This document shows positions 5,846 to 12,892 of a DNA stretch of 14,399 nucleotides, one piece after another. The number at the start of each line of letters is the position of its first letter. Position 1 is the first letter of the stretch. Under the pieces are notes generated by a model. That model saw nothing but the letters and a program-made list of their open reading frames with translations, did no database searches and had not been told where the DNA came from. Source of the stretch: an uncultured Bacteroidota bacterium (lineage in GTDB: Bacteria > Bacteroidota > Bacteroidia > Chitinophagales > Chitinophagaceae); contig CAMLEX010000031.1 in NCBI GenBank assembly GCA_946479055.1, positions 1 through 14,399 on the forward strand, written 5' to 3'. Both the position numbers and the translations under genes were made by a program.

Positions 5846-6916
5846 ATGACCCATACACAATCAACAGGCACAAGTCTTGAACAAGCATTGCTGCATAAAA
5901 TCAATCTGAAAACAAAACCCACGGGTGCGTTGGGAAGACTGGAAGAAATCGCTCTCCAGGTGGGTTTCATCCAACAATCGCTAAATCCCCAGATCAACAA
6001 TCCGCACATTGTTGTTTTTGCAGGCGACCATGGCATTGCCAAAACCGGTTTGGTAAATCCTTACCCGCAGGAAGTGACAGCACAGATGGTATTGAATTTT
6101 TTAAATGGCGGCGCGGCTATTAATGTGTTTTGCAGGCAAAATAATATCGCCCTGAAAGTAGTGGATGCAGGAGTAAATTTTGACTGGAACAATACCATTA
6201 CCAACCCAAACTTTATCAATGCAAAGATTGGTTACGGCACTAAAAACTACCTGGAAGAACCAGCCATGACAGAAATGGAAGTCAGCATGGCCATAGAAAA
6301 AGGGAAAGAAATTGTTGCAGCCATTCACCAGGCGGGATGCAATTGCATAGGTTTCGGTGAAATGGGAATAGCCAATACATCTTCAGCATCATTAATTATG
6401 AGTGCAATTCTTCAAATACCCATTGAAGAATGTGTAGGCCGAGGTACCGGCGTGAATGATGAACAATTAAAAATAAAAACAGATGCGCTACAAAAAGTAG
6501 CTGCCAAATACCCGCTGACGGCTCACCACTCCCTGCGCGGAGTCGAAGGGTCACCGCTCACCATTCTCCAATTCTTTGGTGGTTTTGAAATTGCTATGAT
6601 GGCAGGAGCATACCTGGAAGCTTCTAACAGAAAAATGATCATAGTTGTTGATGGATTTATCGCAACGTCTGCGTTACTTATAGCAAAAGAATTAAATGAA
6701 ACGGTTTTAACTCATTGCGTTTTTGCTCACTGTTCAGATGAAAACGGTCATCGGATCATGTTGAATTTTTTAAATGCAAAGCCGCTGTTGCAATTAGGTA
6801 TGCGTTTAGGCGAAGGCACCGGCGCTGCATTAGCCATTCCTTTGATCCAGGCATCGGTTAATTTTTTAAATGAAATGGCATCGTTTGAATCGGCAGGAAT
6901 AAGCGATAAAGAATAA
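5846..6916 (+). CDS. cobT: Nicotinate-nucleotide--dimethylbenzimidazole phosphoribosyltransferase
   Basis: At 356 residues it is the same length as Salmonella CobT. It transfers phosphoribose from nicotinate mononucleotide to the lower-ligand base, giving the alpha-ribotide. Landmarks in order are KTKPTGALGRLEEIA (22-36), FAGDHGIAK (58-66), the NGGAAINVF stretch (87-95), GFGEMGIANT (169-178), GRGTGV (198-203), the catalytic-site region AHHSLRG (226-232), DGFIATSAL (269-277), and GMRLGEGTGAALA (318-330), where Glu323 fits the proposed catalytic Glu317 of Salmonella. It starts 35 bases after the Dph6-like gene and ends 2 bases before cobS. A dimethylbenzimidazole synthase gene (bluB) is not in the window. 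Confidence 0.97.
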   Translation: MTHTQSTGTSLEQALLHKINLKTKPTGALGRLEEIALQVGFIQQSLNPQINNPHIVVFAGDHGIAKTGLVNPYPQEVTAQMVLNFLNGGAAINVFCRQNNIALKVVDAGVNFDWNNTITNPNFINAKIGYGTKNYLEEPAMTEMEVSMAIEKGKEIVAAIHQAGCNCIGFGEMGIANTSSASLIMSAILQIPIEECVGRGTGVNDEQLKIKTDALQKVAAKYPLTAHHSLRGVEGSPLTILQFFGGFEIAMMAGAYLEASNRKMIIVVDGFIATSALLIAKELNETVLTHCVFAHCSDENGHRIMLNFLNAKPLLQLGMRLGEGTGAALAIPLIQASVNFLNEMASFESAGISDKE

Positions 6917-6918
6917 AC

Positions 6919-7737
6919 ATGAAAAAAGAGATACGCATTTTTTTTACAGCGTTAATGTTTCTCACCAGGTTGCCTGTACCTAAATCCACCGATCACAACC
7001 CGGACTACCTGCAGAAAGCAGCAAAATATTTTCCAATGATTGGCTGGATAGTTGGTATCATTTGCGGATTAACCTTTGTAGCCGGAAATTTTCTTTCCAC
7101 TTCCATCGCCGCCGTTCTTTGCATTATTGCAGGGTTAATGACTACCGGCGCCTTTCACGAAGATGGGTTTGCTGATGTATGCGATGCTTTCGGCGGCGGA
7201 TGGACGAAAGAAAAAATTCTCACTATTATGAAAGACAGCCGGCTGGGAACATTTGGCGTAGCCGGATTGATCATGATATTATTGCTGAAATATTTTCTTC
7301 TTGTACATATCGCTATGCAACTAACTGGCAGTAATGCGGCATTATCTTCTTTCGAAAAAATTTTTCATCCTGCTCTTGTTATCATAACTGCACACACTAT
7401 CAGCCGGTGGATGCCACTGCTATTGATTCAAAATTACGCATACGTTTTCCAGGAAGATGTTTCCAAATCCAAACCGTTGGCTTCGGCCAAACTCCGTGTT
7501 TCAGAAATATTATTTGCGTTCATGATGATGTTGATCCCTATGATTTTTTTACCGATTCCTTATCTTATTAGTATCGCGCCAATGATTATTGCCGCATTCT
7601 GGCTGGCGCAATTTTTTAAAAAATGGATCGGCGGTTATACGGGAGACTGTCTTGGAGCTGTACAACAGGTAACGGAAATAATTTTTTTATTAGCCCTCGT
7701 TATCATCAATAAATATTTGTTATCTTATCCACTATGA
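6919..7737 (+). CDS. cobS: Adenosylcobinamide-GDP ribazoletransferase (cobalamin synthase)
   Basis: A 272-residue inner-membrane enzyme that joins adenosylcobinamide-GDP to alpha-ribazole (phosphate), giving adenosylcobalamin (phosphate). The N-terminal FFTALMFLTRLPVP (8-21) is typical of CobS. The signature GAFHEDGFADVCDAFGGG (77-94) has the acidic residues that bind divalent metal. KDSRLGTFG (105-113) follows, and then GGYTGDCLGA near the C-terminus. Several hydrophobic segments (about 41-75, 112-135, 190-225 and 250-268) indicate a multi-pass protein. It follows cobT by 2 bases and overlaps the phosphatase gene by 4 (ATGA). Confidence 0.96.
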   Translation: MKKEIRIFFTALMFLTRLPVPKSTDHNPDYLQKAAKYFPMIGWIVGIICGLTFVAGNFLSTSIAAVLCIIAGLMTTGAFHEDGFADVCDAFGGGWTKEKILTIMKDSRLGTFGVAGLIMILLLKYFLLVHIAMQLTGSNAALSSFEKIFHPALVIITAHTISRWMPLLLIQNYAYVFQEDVSKSKPLASAKLRVSEILFAFMMMLIPMIFLPIPYLISIAPMIIAAFWLAQFFKKWIGGYTGDCLGAVQQVTEIIFLLALVIINKYLLSYPL

Positions 7738-8327
7738 TCTATTTGATCCGGCATACTACCCCTGCGGTAAATAAAGGAATTTGTTACGGCCAGTCCGATC
7801 TGGATATCACTCCTTCATTTCATGAAGAAGCGGAAATCATACGCCAACATTTACCAACCGGTATTCAGCAAGTGTACAGCAGCCCGCTGCAACGTTGCCA
7901 CAAGCTGGCATCTTATTTATTCCCCCATCATGATCTGATATTGGATGATGATTTGAAAGAACTGCATTGCGGAGCCTGGGAATTAAAAAACTGGGATGAT
8001 ATCGAAAAAGAAGAATTAGATCCGTGGATGAAAGATTTTGTAAATCACCAGGTACCCGGCGGCGAAAGTTATGTGCAGTTGTATGAAAGAACAGTAAATT
8101 GTTTTACCAGGATTGTAAAGCAGAAAAAGCCAATGGTCGTCTTTACACATGGCGGTGTGATCCGGAGTATTTTATCATATATCACCCGGACACCGCTCAC
8201 CGATTCATTTGCTGTTTTTAAATTGCACTATGGCTGTGTTGTGAAAATTGTATTTGAACATAGCGCTTACGGGCATGAAATGCTTTCCAATATTCCTTCC
8301 GCCATTGAGCAGCACCGGCCAGCATAA
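7734..8327 (+). CDS. cobC: Alpha-ribazole phosphatase, histidine phosphatase family
   Basis: A 197-residue phosphoglycerate-mutase-like phosphatase that removes the 5'-phosphate from alpha-ribazole-phosphate or from adenosylcobalamin-5'-phosphate. The catalytic RHT motif places the phosphohistidine at residue 7, followed by the CobC-type GICYGQSDLDI (15-25). SSPLQRC (49-55) supplies an active-site Arg, KELHCGAWE (75-83) the acidic residue, and FTHGGVIRS (137-145) the second catalytic His139. The start overlaps the cobS stop (ATGA), a sign of coupling. It is the last cob gene of the run. The general histidine phosphatase superfamily is broad; the CobC call leans on both motif spacing and context. 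Confidence 0.92.
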   Translation: MIYLIRHTTPAVNKGICYGQSDLDITPSFHEEAEIIRQHLPTGIQQVYSSPLQRCHKLASYLFPHHDLILDDDLKELHCGAWELKNWDDIEKEELDPWMKDFVNHQVPGGESYVQLYERTVNCFTRIVKQKKPMVVFTHGGVIRSILSYITRTPLTDSFAVFKLHYGCVVKIVFEHSAYGHEMLSNIPSAIEQHRPA

Positions 8328-8424
8328 ACTAAACTGTTTTTCTTTAAAAAAATAACCGTGCCCTCTTTGCTGCCCGCCATCCCGTTAACACAGGTCTCCA
8401 TTACCTTTACCGAAACATTTTCAC

Positions 8425-9003
8425 ATGCCAATAAATCTCAACGAATTACTCACTGTTACATTTACTCTGTTCGCAGTGATAGATATTATTGGTTCGGTAC
8501 CGATTCTTATATCGCTGAAACAAAAAATGGGCGGAATGAGGGAATTTCGTGCCACGCTGATATCCGGAGGACTAATGATCTTATTTTTATTTATTGGTGA
8601 AGCCTTTTTAAATCTCCTGGGATTGGATGTGAGATCCTTTGCTGTTGGCGGATCGATTGTCATTTTCATTCTCGGGTTGGAAATGGTATTGGGCATCGAA
8701 TTTTTTAAAGGGGATGGCGATGTCAAAACGGCGACAGTGGTTCCTATTGCTTTTCCGCTGATAGCAGGATCTGGGACATTGACCACTATTATCTCATTAA
8801 AAGCGAATTATGGTGAGACTACTTTATTTATTGCCATCCTTTTGAACCTGGTAATTGTGTATGTTGTTTTAAAATCTCTTGGATATATAGCAAAAATTTT
8901 AGGAACAGGCGGATTGACAGCTATAAGAAAATTTTTTGGCGTAATATTGCTCGCCATTGCCGTAAAAATATTTGCGACCAATGCACCGGGATTGATCAAG
9001 TAA
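8425..9003 (+). CDS. MarC-family integral membrane protein
   Basis: A 192-residue protein with about six hydrophobic segments. It has the MarC-family features FAVIDIIGSVPI (16-27), the charged loop LKQKMGG after it, and VVPIAFPLIAGSGTLTTII (about 107-125). MarC proteins were once linked to multiple antibiotic resistance, but that link was withdrawn; their transport role is unknown. It lies 97 bases after cobC. It may be read through from the cob operon or have its own promoter; I see no clear promoter or terminator in the gap. It has no obvious link to B12. Confidence 0.85.
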   Translation: MPINLNELLTVTFTLFAVIDIIGSVPILISLKQKMGGMREFRATLISGGLMILFLFIGEAFLNLLGLDVRSFAVGGSIVIFILGLEMVLGIEFFKGDGDVKTATVVPIAFPLIAGSGTLTTIISLKANYGETTLFIAILLNLVIVYVVLKSLGYIAKILGTGGLTAIRKFFGVILLAIAVKIFATNAPGLIK

Positions 9004-9031
9004 GTTCTTTAGTTCTAAAGTTTTAAGTTCT
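9002..9031 (+). repeat. Short AGTTCT tandem repeat after marC
   Basis: AGTTCT occurs at 9003-9008, 9011-9016 and 9026-9031, with AGTTTT at 9019-9024, so spacing is 8, 8 and 7 bases. It begins inside the marC stop codon. Confidence 0.5.
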
Positions 9032-9076
9032 GGAATAAGATGGATAATAATGATCAATGAACCTTAAAAACTTTTT

Positions 9077-9151
9077 GGCCTCGTAGTACAATGGATAGTA
9101 TAAGGGTCTCCGAAGCCCTGGATCCGCGTTCGATTCGCGGCGAGGCTACCA
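9077..9151 (+). tRNA. tRNA-Arg (anticodon CCG)
   Basis: A full cloverleaf can be drawn by eye. The acceptor stem GGCCTCG (9077-9083) pairs with CGAGGCT (9141-9147), the first pair being G-U. The D arm is GTAC/GTAT (86-89 with 98-101 of the 9000s). The anticodon stem AGGGT (9103-9107) pairs with GCCCT (9115-9119), around the loop CTCCGAA with anticodon CCG at 9110-9112. The T arm CCGCG/CGCGG (9124-9128 with 9136-9140) has the loop TTCGATT. Discriminator A9148 is followed by an encoded CCA (9149-9151). It reads codon CGG. Confidence 0.95.
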
Positions 9152-9189
9152 AAGCCTGCTTCTATTTTCTTCATAGAAGCAGGGCTTTT
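9151..9189 (+). terminator. Rho-independent terminator after tRNA-Arg
   Basis: AAAGCC plus TGCTTCTAT (9151-9165) pairs with ATAGAAGCA (9173-9181) and GGCTTT (9183-9188), with one bulged G (9182) and a 7-base loop. The 3' arm ends in TTTT (9186-9189). It starts on the last base of the tRNA CCA. Confidence 0.88.
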
Positions 9190-9361
9190 AAATTCTGCTA
9201 AAAGCCGCTTCAGTTCCCTTCTTTAAACAAAACAAGTGGATTCTTCAGTGAGTGAACAATGTTCGGAAGTACAAAATAAAGACTTGGAGCAATAAAATAG
9301 ATTGAATTTCCGTAAATGCTGTTTAGTCCACCGCATTAGAAAAGTCTATCCAAAAACTTAA

Positions 9362-9640
9362 TCACTGATTATTAGAGTTGGCAAATTGCTGAATATCACT
9401 TTTGCTGAATTTTATCAATTCAATAATGCTTGCATTAAGTCTTAAAAGAGGAGGGACAATTTGAAGTGCTTCCGTTTTGCTGTTAAAATCGCTGATAAAC
9501 CATGATTTATGGACCCCTGATTTACAACCCCAATGTGCATTTGCCAGTAAATGAGAACCAGATTCTACAAACAATTTGATAACTTGCTTACACTCAAAAC
9601 TATTTTCTGAGTGAGGAATTTCAATTAAATAAGTTGCCAT
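9362..9640 (-). CDS. Small conserved protein of unknown function
   Basis: A 92-residue soluble protein with no signal peptide or membrane segment. It begins MATYLIEIPH, then has a Cys-containing helix (ECKQVIKLFVESGSHLL), then NAHWGCKSGVHKSWFISDFNSKTEA, then IVPPLLR and a final strand LIKFSKSD. I recall similar small bacterial proteins with the same order (IE-H, TGSH, ADWGC, HKAW, PP-R, NKF), suggesting a ferredoxin-like alpha/beta fold, but no function is established to my knowledge. Conserved-looking residues His45 (first of the two) and Cys-Lys in the middle may matter. It stands alone on the minus strand between the tRNA and the flavoprotein gene. Confidence 0.72.
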   Translation of the reverse strand: MATYLIEIPHSENSFECKQVIKLFVESGSHLLANAHWGCKSGVHKSWFISDFNSKTEALQIVPPLLRLNASIIELIKFSKSDIQQFANSNNQ

Positions 9641-9708
9641 TTTTTTAGATTTAGTTTAATGATTGATTATTTTATTTATCGAAACTATTATTAAACGTTT
9701 TTGTTGTT

Positions 9709-10839
9709 TTACTTCAAACCAAACCAACGGGCTTTTCTGCTTGAACCAAAATATTCCTTTTCTGCAACTAGCATTTCTGAAGCATCATGATGAATTCCAA
9801 AAGGCTTGGGCCCGGAGAAAAAATCAACGTCTACACGTCCAACTTCACCCTTGCCAAACTCAATATAACAGGAACCTGCACCAGTATACGGGGCATCGTT
9901 TTTATTTCCTTTAAATGCCGCAATGATAGAAGCGGCTGCAATTTTTGCGGCACCTTCTGCAAATACGCCTGCCTTTGGAGTTCCCACACTCGTTACATCA
10001 CCAATGGCATACACATTGGGAAACTTTGTCAACAAGTTAACCCTCTCAACCGGGATCCATCCATTTTCCGTCATGCCGCTTTGCAGCACCACGTCTGGCG
10101 CGACATGTTTTGGAATACCGAGGAAAAGATCGAATGGCATTTCGGTTCCATCATCAAGAATGGCTGTACTTGCGCGAAGACAACTCACTTTATGTTGTGG
10201 TATGAATTGAATATTTCTTTCTTCAAAAGCTTTGACTAATGCTTTCGATGAATCAGGTGAAGGAGGAATAGGAGAACCATATGGTATTATCAGGCTTATT
10301 GTGCAGGCATTGCGAACACCAGCATTAGTGAGATAATCATGCAACATTAAAGCAGCTTCACTGGGAGCCGGCGGGCATTTGAACGGAGCACCACATACAC
10401 CAACGATGGCGTGACCTTTTGTAAAGGAGGGAATAACTTTTCTCAATTTTTCTGCACCTTCAAAAGAATAGTATTCATTGGCAAATGCTGCAAGCCCGGG
10501 TGTTGCATGGATGTCGTAATTAGCACCCAACGCTACTACCAATACATCGGCTTCATAAACTCCGTTTTGCGTGGTAACAATTTTCTTTACCGGGTCGATA
10601 AAAGTAATCATTTCTTTACGGAATTGCACGCCTGGCTTTACAATACTGCTGTAAGAAATTTTAACTGCATCCGATGGCTTGCGTCCAAACATTACGTCCA
10701 GCTTTGAAAAGCCAAAATAAAATGAGTCGTTTTGATCTATCAGGGTAAGATCAAGATCGTCACCGATGGTTTCAGAAAGTATGGAAGTGAGTTCCAATCC
10801 TCCAAAACCTGCGCCTAATACTACTACGCGTAATTTCAT
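9709..10839 (-). CDS. FAD-dependent NAD(P)/sulfide:quinone oxidoreductase-like protein
   Basis: A 376-residue pyridine-nucleotide-disulfide-type flavoprotein of the SQR/FCSD branch. The FAD-binding motif GAGFGG is at residues 9-14, with an acidic residue after the second strand (LIDQND, 33-38). A second dinucleotide region covers about 142-260. AIGDVTSVGTPKAGVFAEGAA (about 278-298) is the flavin-contacting segment of this superfamily. The motif CGAPFKCPPAPSEAALML (149-166) is the SQR/FCSD hallmark, giving Cys149 and Cys155, and Cys324 in GAGSCYIEFG fits the distal redox cysteine. The C-terminus lacks a clear membrane helix. Possible substrates are sulfide, polysulfide or another thiol; quinone or cytochrome acceptor cannot be told from sequence. 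Its upstream gap has no clear promoter. Confidence 0.83.
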   Translation of the reverse strand: MKLRVVVLGAGFGGLELTSILSETIGDDLDLTLIDQNDSFYFGFSKLDVMFGRKPSDAVKISYSSIVKPGVQFRKEMITFIDPVKKIVTTQNGVYEADVLVVALGANYDIHATPGLAAFANEYYSFEGAEKLRKVIPSFTKGHAIVGVCGAPFKCPPAPSEAALMLHDYLTNAGVRNACTISLIIPYGSPIPPSPDSSKALVKAFEERNIQFIPQHKVSCLRASTAILDDGTEMPFDLFLGIPKHVAPDVVLQSGMTENGWIPVERVNLLTKFPNVYAIGDVTSVGTPKAGVFAEGAAKIAAASIIAAFKGNKNDAPYTGAGSCYIEFGKGEVGRVDVDFFSGPKPFGIHHDASEMLVAEKEYFGSSRKARWFGLK

Positions 10840-11068
10840 TTGAATATTATTTATGCGAGCTGTTTGAAAATAATTTATAGAATACCAGCTAATCTTTTTA
10901 TGGCATGATCATGATTGCCACTGATTACACAGAAATACAGACAACATTTCAGTGTCTCAGTGTTCTCTGTTGCAACTGTTCAACAGAATTACCAACAGTA
11001 CAAGAGTGCGACGCAAGGGACGATGATAGTAGCAATACAGCCCGGTAATGAAATAATTTTTTTGAAAA
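10840..11068. other. Intergenic region with repeat-like segments
   Basis: No supported coding frame. It contains the perfect palindrome CATGATCATG (10904-10913), an imperfect inverted repeat CACTGA (10919-10924) with TCAGTG (10949-10954), and a block at about 11002-11045 (GAGTGCGACGCAAGG, then GATGATAGTAGC) that is richer in GC than its flanks and resembles intergenic sequence I associate with Bacteroidota genomes. It should hold the promoter of the leftward flavoprotein gene. Confidence 0.4.
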
Positions 11069-11105
11069 ACTCATAAGTCTAAGAATAAATCTTAAGCTTA
11101 TGAGT
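11069..11105 (-). terminator. Terminator of the peroxiredoxin gene
   Basis: ACTCATAAG (11069-11077) pairs with CTTATGAGT (11097-11105), and TAAGA (11080-11084) with TCTTA (11090-11094), around the loop ATAAA with a 2x2 internal loop. Read leftward it lies 17 bases after the peroxiredoxin stop and is followed by TTTTTC. The stem is AT-rich but long. Confidence 0.75.
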
Positions 11106-11122
11106 AAAGGGCATTGCGTCAA

Positions 11123-11788
11123 TTAATTTTTACCTGGCTGAGCAACAATACGCAGATAAGGTTTAACTGTTTTCCAACCCTGCGGATATTTTTCTTTTGC
11201 TTCTGCATCTGATACTGCGGGAACGATGATTACATCTTCTCCATTGTTCCAGTTTACCGGTGTAGCTACTTTGTGTGCTGCTGTAAGCTGCATAGAATCA
11301 AGCACACGAAGTATTTCATAAAAGTTGCGGCCTGTTGTCATTGGATAGGTAAGGTGCAGTTTTATTTTTTTATCGGGACCTACTACAAAAACAGAACGTA
11401 CTGTTTGATTAGTGGCTGCAGTTCTGCCTTCTGAAGTGCCGGGCTCTTCTGAAGGAAGCATATCATACAATTTTGCAATGGTAAGTGTTGAGTCTCCGAT
11501 CATCGGATAGCTCACTGCATAGCCCTGCGTTTCTTCAATATCTTTTTCCCATTTTAAATGACTCTCTACCGGGTCAACGCTCAGGCCAATTACCTTGCAG
11601 TTTCTTTGTTGAAACTCGGGTACCAGTTTTGCCATATAACCAAGCTCGGTAGTGCAGACCGGTGTAAAATCTTTTGGGTGAGAAAAAAGAATGGCCCAAC
11701 CATCACCAATCCAATTATGAAAATGAATGGTTCCTTGTGTTGTTTCGGCCTGGAAATTGGGTGCGATGTCACCTAATCTGATACTCAT
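11123..11788 (-). CDS. 1-Cys peroxiredoxin (Prx6 type)
   Basis: A 221-residue thiol peroxidase that reduces H2O2 and organic hydroperoxides in the cytoplasm. The active-site motif PKDFTPVCTTE (38-48) has peroxidatic Cys45 with Pro38 and Thr42. A conserved Arg lies in TVRSVFVVGP (about 129-138). The extended C-terminal domain from about residue 165 (VNWNNGEDVIIVPAVSDAEAKEKYP) is characteristic of the Prx6 subfamily and fits the usual 210-225 length. The only other cysteine, Cys64, is not at a resolving position of typical 2-Cys enzymes, so an outside thiol must regenerate it. It is downstream of a zinc-ribbon gene (43-base gap) and followed by its own terminator. Confidence 0.94.
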   Translation of the reverse strand: MSIRLGDIAPNFQAETTQGTIHFHNWIGDGWAILFSHPKDFTPVCTTELGYMAKLVPEFQQRNCKVIGLSVDPVESHLKWEKDIEETQGYAVSYPMIGDSTLTIAKLYDMLPSEEPGTSEGRTAATNQTVRSVFVVGPDKKIKLHLTYPMTTGRNFYEILRVLDSMQLTAAHKVATPVNWNNGEDVIIVPAVSDAEAKEKYPQGWKTVKPYLRIVAQPGKN

Positions 11789-11831
11789 GTTGTTTGATTT
11801 TTGGAAGTTTTATAATAATGATAAAAAGTTG

Positions 11832-12029
11832 TTATAATAAAAGGTGCCTTTTTTTACAGTTTTCGCATTCGTAATTTTTTGGTTTTATTGTTCCGAAAGA
11901 AATCAGTCTTATAAACCGGCCGGCGATGGATTTTTTTTTAGCAAGTACCAGGTTGCCTCCACAAGATGTGCAGCGGATACCCAGGATAGTTCGCTTAATG
12001 ACGATCTTTTCTAAATCCAATAATGCCAT
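11832..12029 (-). CDS. Small zinc-ribbon-like protein
   Basis: A 65-residue basic protein. CTSCGG (20-25) and CENCKK (about 54-59) give two CxxC knuckles about 30 residues apart, as in a zinc ribbon. The linker is rich in Lys/Arg (LAKKKSIAGRFIRLISFGTIKPKNYE). I do not recognise a named family. A nucleic-acid or metal-binding role is plausible but unproven. It ends 43 bases before the peroxiredoxin start on the same strand, so they may share a transcript. Upstream, CAAAATAAAA (12064-12073) gives a near-match to the -7 box on the minus strand but is one base short. Confidence 0.65.
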   Translation of the reverse strand: MALLDLEKIVIKRTILGIRCTSCGGNLVLAKKKSIAGRFIRLISFGTIKPKNYECENCKKRHLLL

Positions 12030-12147
12030 AACAGGAACAAAAATGCAGACGCAAACAAAGCTTGCAAAATAAAAGGGATGAAGGCGTATGGCTAGGGACG
12101 AATGATGACTGGCTTGTGAAGAAAAAAATAGCAGTGCTGAACAATTG

Positions 12148-12888
12148 TCAATTCTCCTTTATTCCAAGGGCTTTAAAAAGTTCTTCCCTGAATGATCTGC
12201 CAATAGGGATTTTAATTCCGGCAATTGAAATCTCCGCAGGAAAAATATCATCAATCATGTTGATGTTTACAGAATAGCTGCGATGGACACGAATGAAAAT
12301 TTTCTGGTCGATCTGTTCAGTAAAATCGTTGAGTGTAGATCTTACCATCACTTTCTTTTGCGATTTAAGATGGAGGATAATATAATTAGCATCGCTCTCC
12401 AGGTATAATAGCTCATTAAAAAATATTTTTCTAAAAACATAGCCATCTCTCACAAACATATAATCTTTGATGTGATAAGAAGTGGCGTGTTCAGGCTTCG
12501 CATTAGAACGATTACCTGTAAAATTGCTGAATGCAATTTCAATCGCAGCAAACAATTCTTCTTTGGTAAAAGGCTTAACAATATAAGCATGCGGTTTCAC
12601 TTTTTTTGCCCGGTCTATTGTTTCAGCATCGCTGTTAGCTGTTAAAAAAATAAAAGGAACCTGGTACATTTCATTCAGCTTTTGGGCTACGTCTATACCG
12701 TCTTTTTTCCCTGATAGTTGAATGTCGAGTAATAACAGGTCAGGTTTGTTTTGTTCAAGCATTTCCATTGCCTCAGTATAGTTTATTGCAGGGCCGCAAT
12801 GCGAATAGCCCAACTCATCAAGTGTGCTTAAAATAGTGCGGGCTATTATAAGCTCGTCTTCTACAATTCCAATTTTTAATGGTGACAT
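12148..12888 (-). CDS. LytTR-family response regulator
   Basis: A 246-residue two-component regulator. The receiver domain covers about residues 1-120: acidic pair in IVEDE (8-12), phospho-acceptor Asp55 in LLLLDIQLSG, Thr83 in FLTANSD and Lys105 in VKPF. The C-terminal LytTR DNA-binding domain covers about 140-240, with the DYMFVRDG, LLYLESDANYIILHL, VRSTLNDF and FIRVHRSYSVNIN segments of that family. The frame is open back to 12963, but the receiver starts at MSPLKIGIVEDE, so I chose the ATG at 12886-12888, 4 bases after the kinase stop. An ATG at 12903 is an alternative that would overlap the kinase. Its partner is very likely the kinase just upstream. Confidence 0.92.
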   Translation of the reverse strand: MSPLKIGIVEDELIIARTILSTLDELGYSHCGPAINYTEAMEMLEQNKPDLLLLDIQLSGKKDGIDVAQKLNEMYQVPFIFLTANSDAETIDRAKKVKPHAYIVKPFTKEELFAAIEIAFSNFTGNRSNAKPEHATSYHIKDYMFVRDGYVFRKIFFNELLYLESDANYIILHLKSQKKVMVRSTLNDFTEQIDQKIFIRVHRSYSVNINMIDDIFPAEISIAGIKIPIGRSFREELFKALGIKEN

Positions 12889-12892
12889 ATTA

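Noticed and set aside
8358..8600. 80-codon plus-strand frame overlapping the marC start
   Set aside because: Low-complexity composition, no family resemblance, and it overlaps a well-supported membrane protein.
9077..9361. tRNA-linked integration site
   Set aside because: No integrase and no second copy of the tRNA 3' end were found in the window; the downstream 170 bases show no mobile-element signature.
12128..12147. Possible terminator after the response regulator
   Set aside because: A T-run exists on the minus strand (TATTTTTTTC) but the preceding stem AGC-ACT-GCT is only 3 bp.
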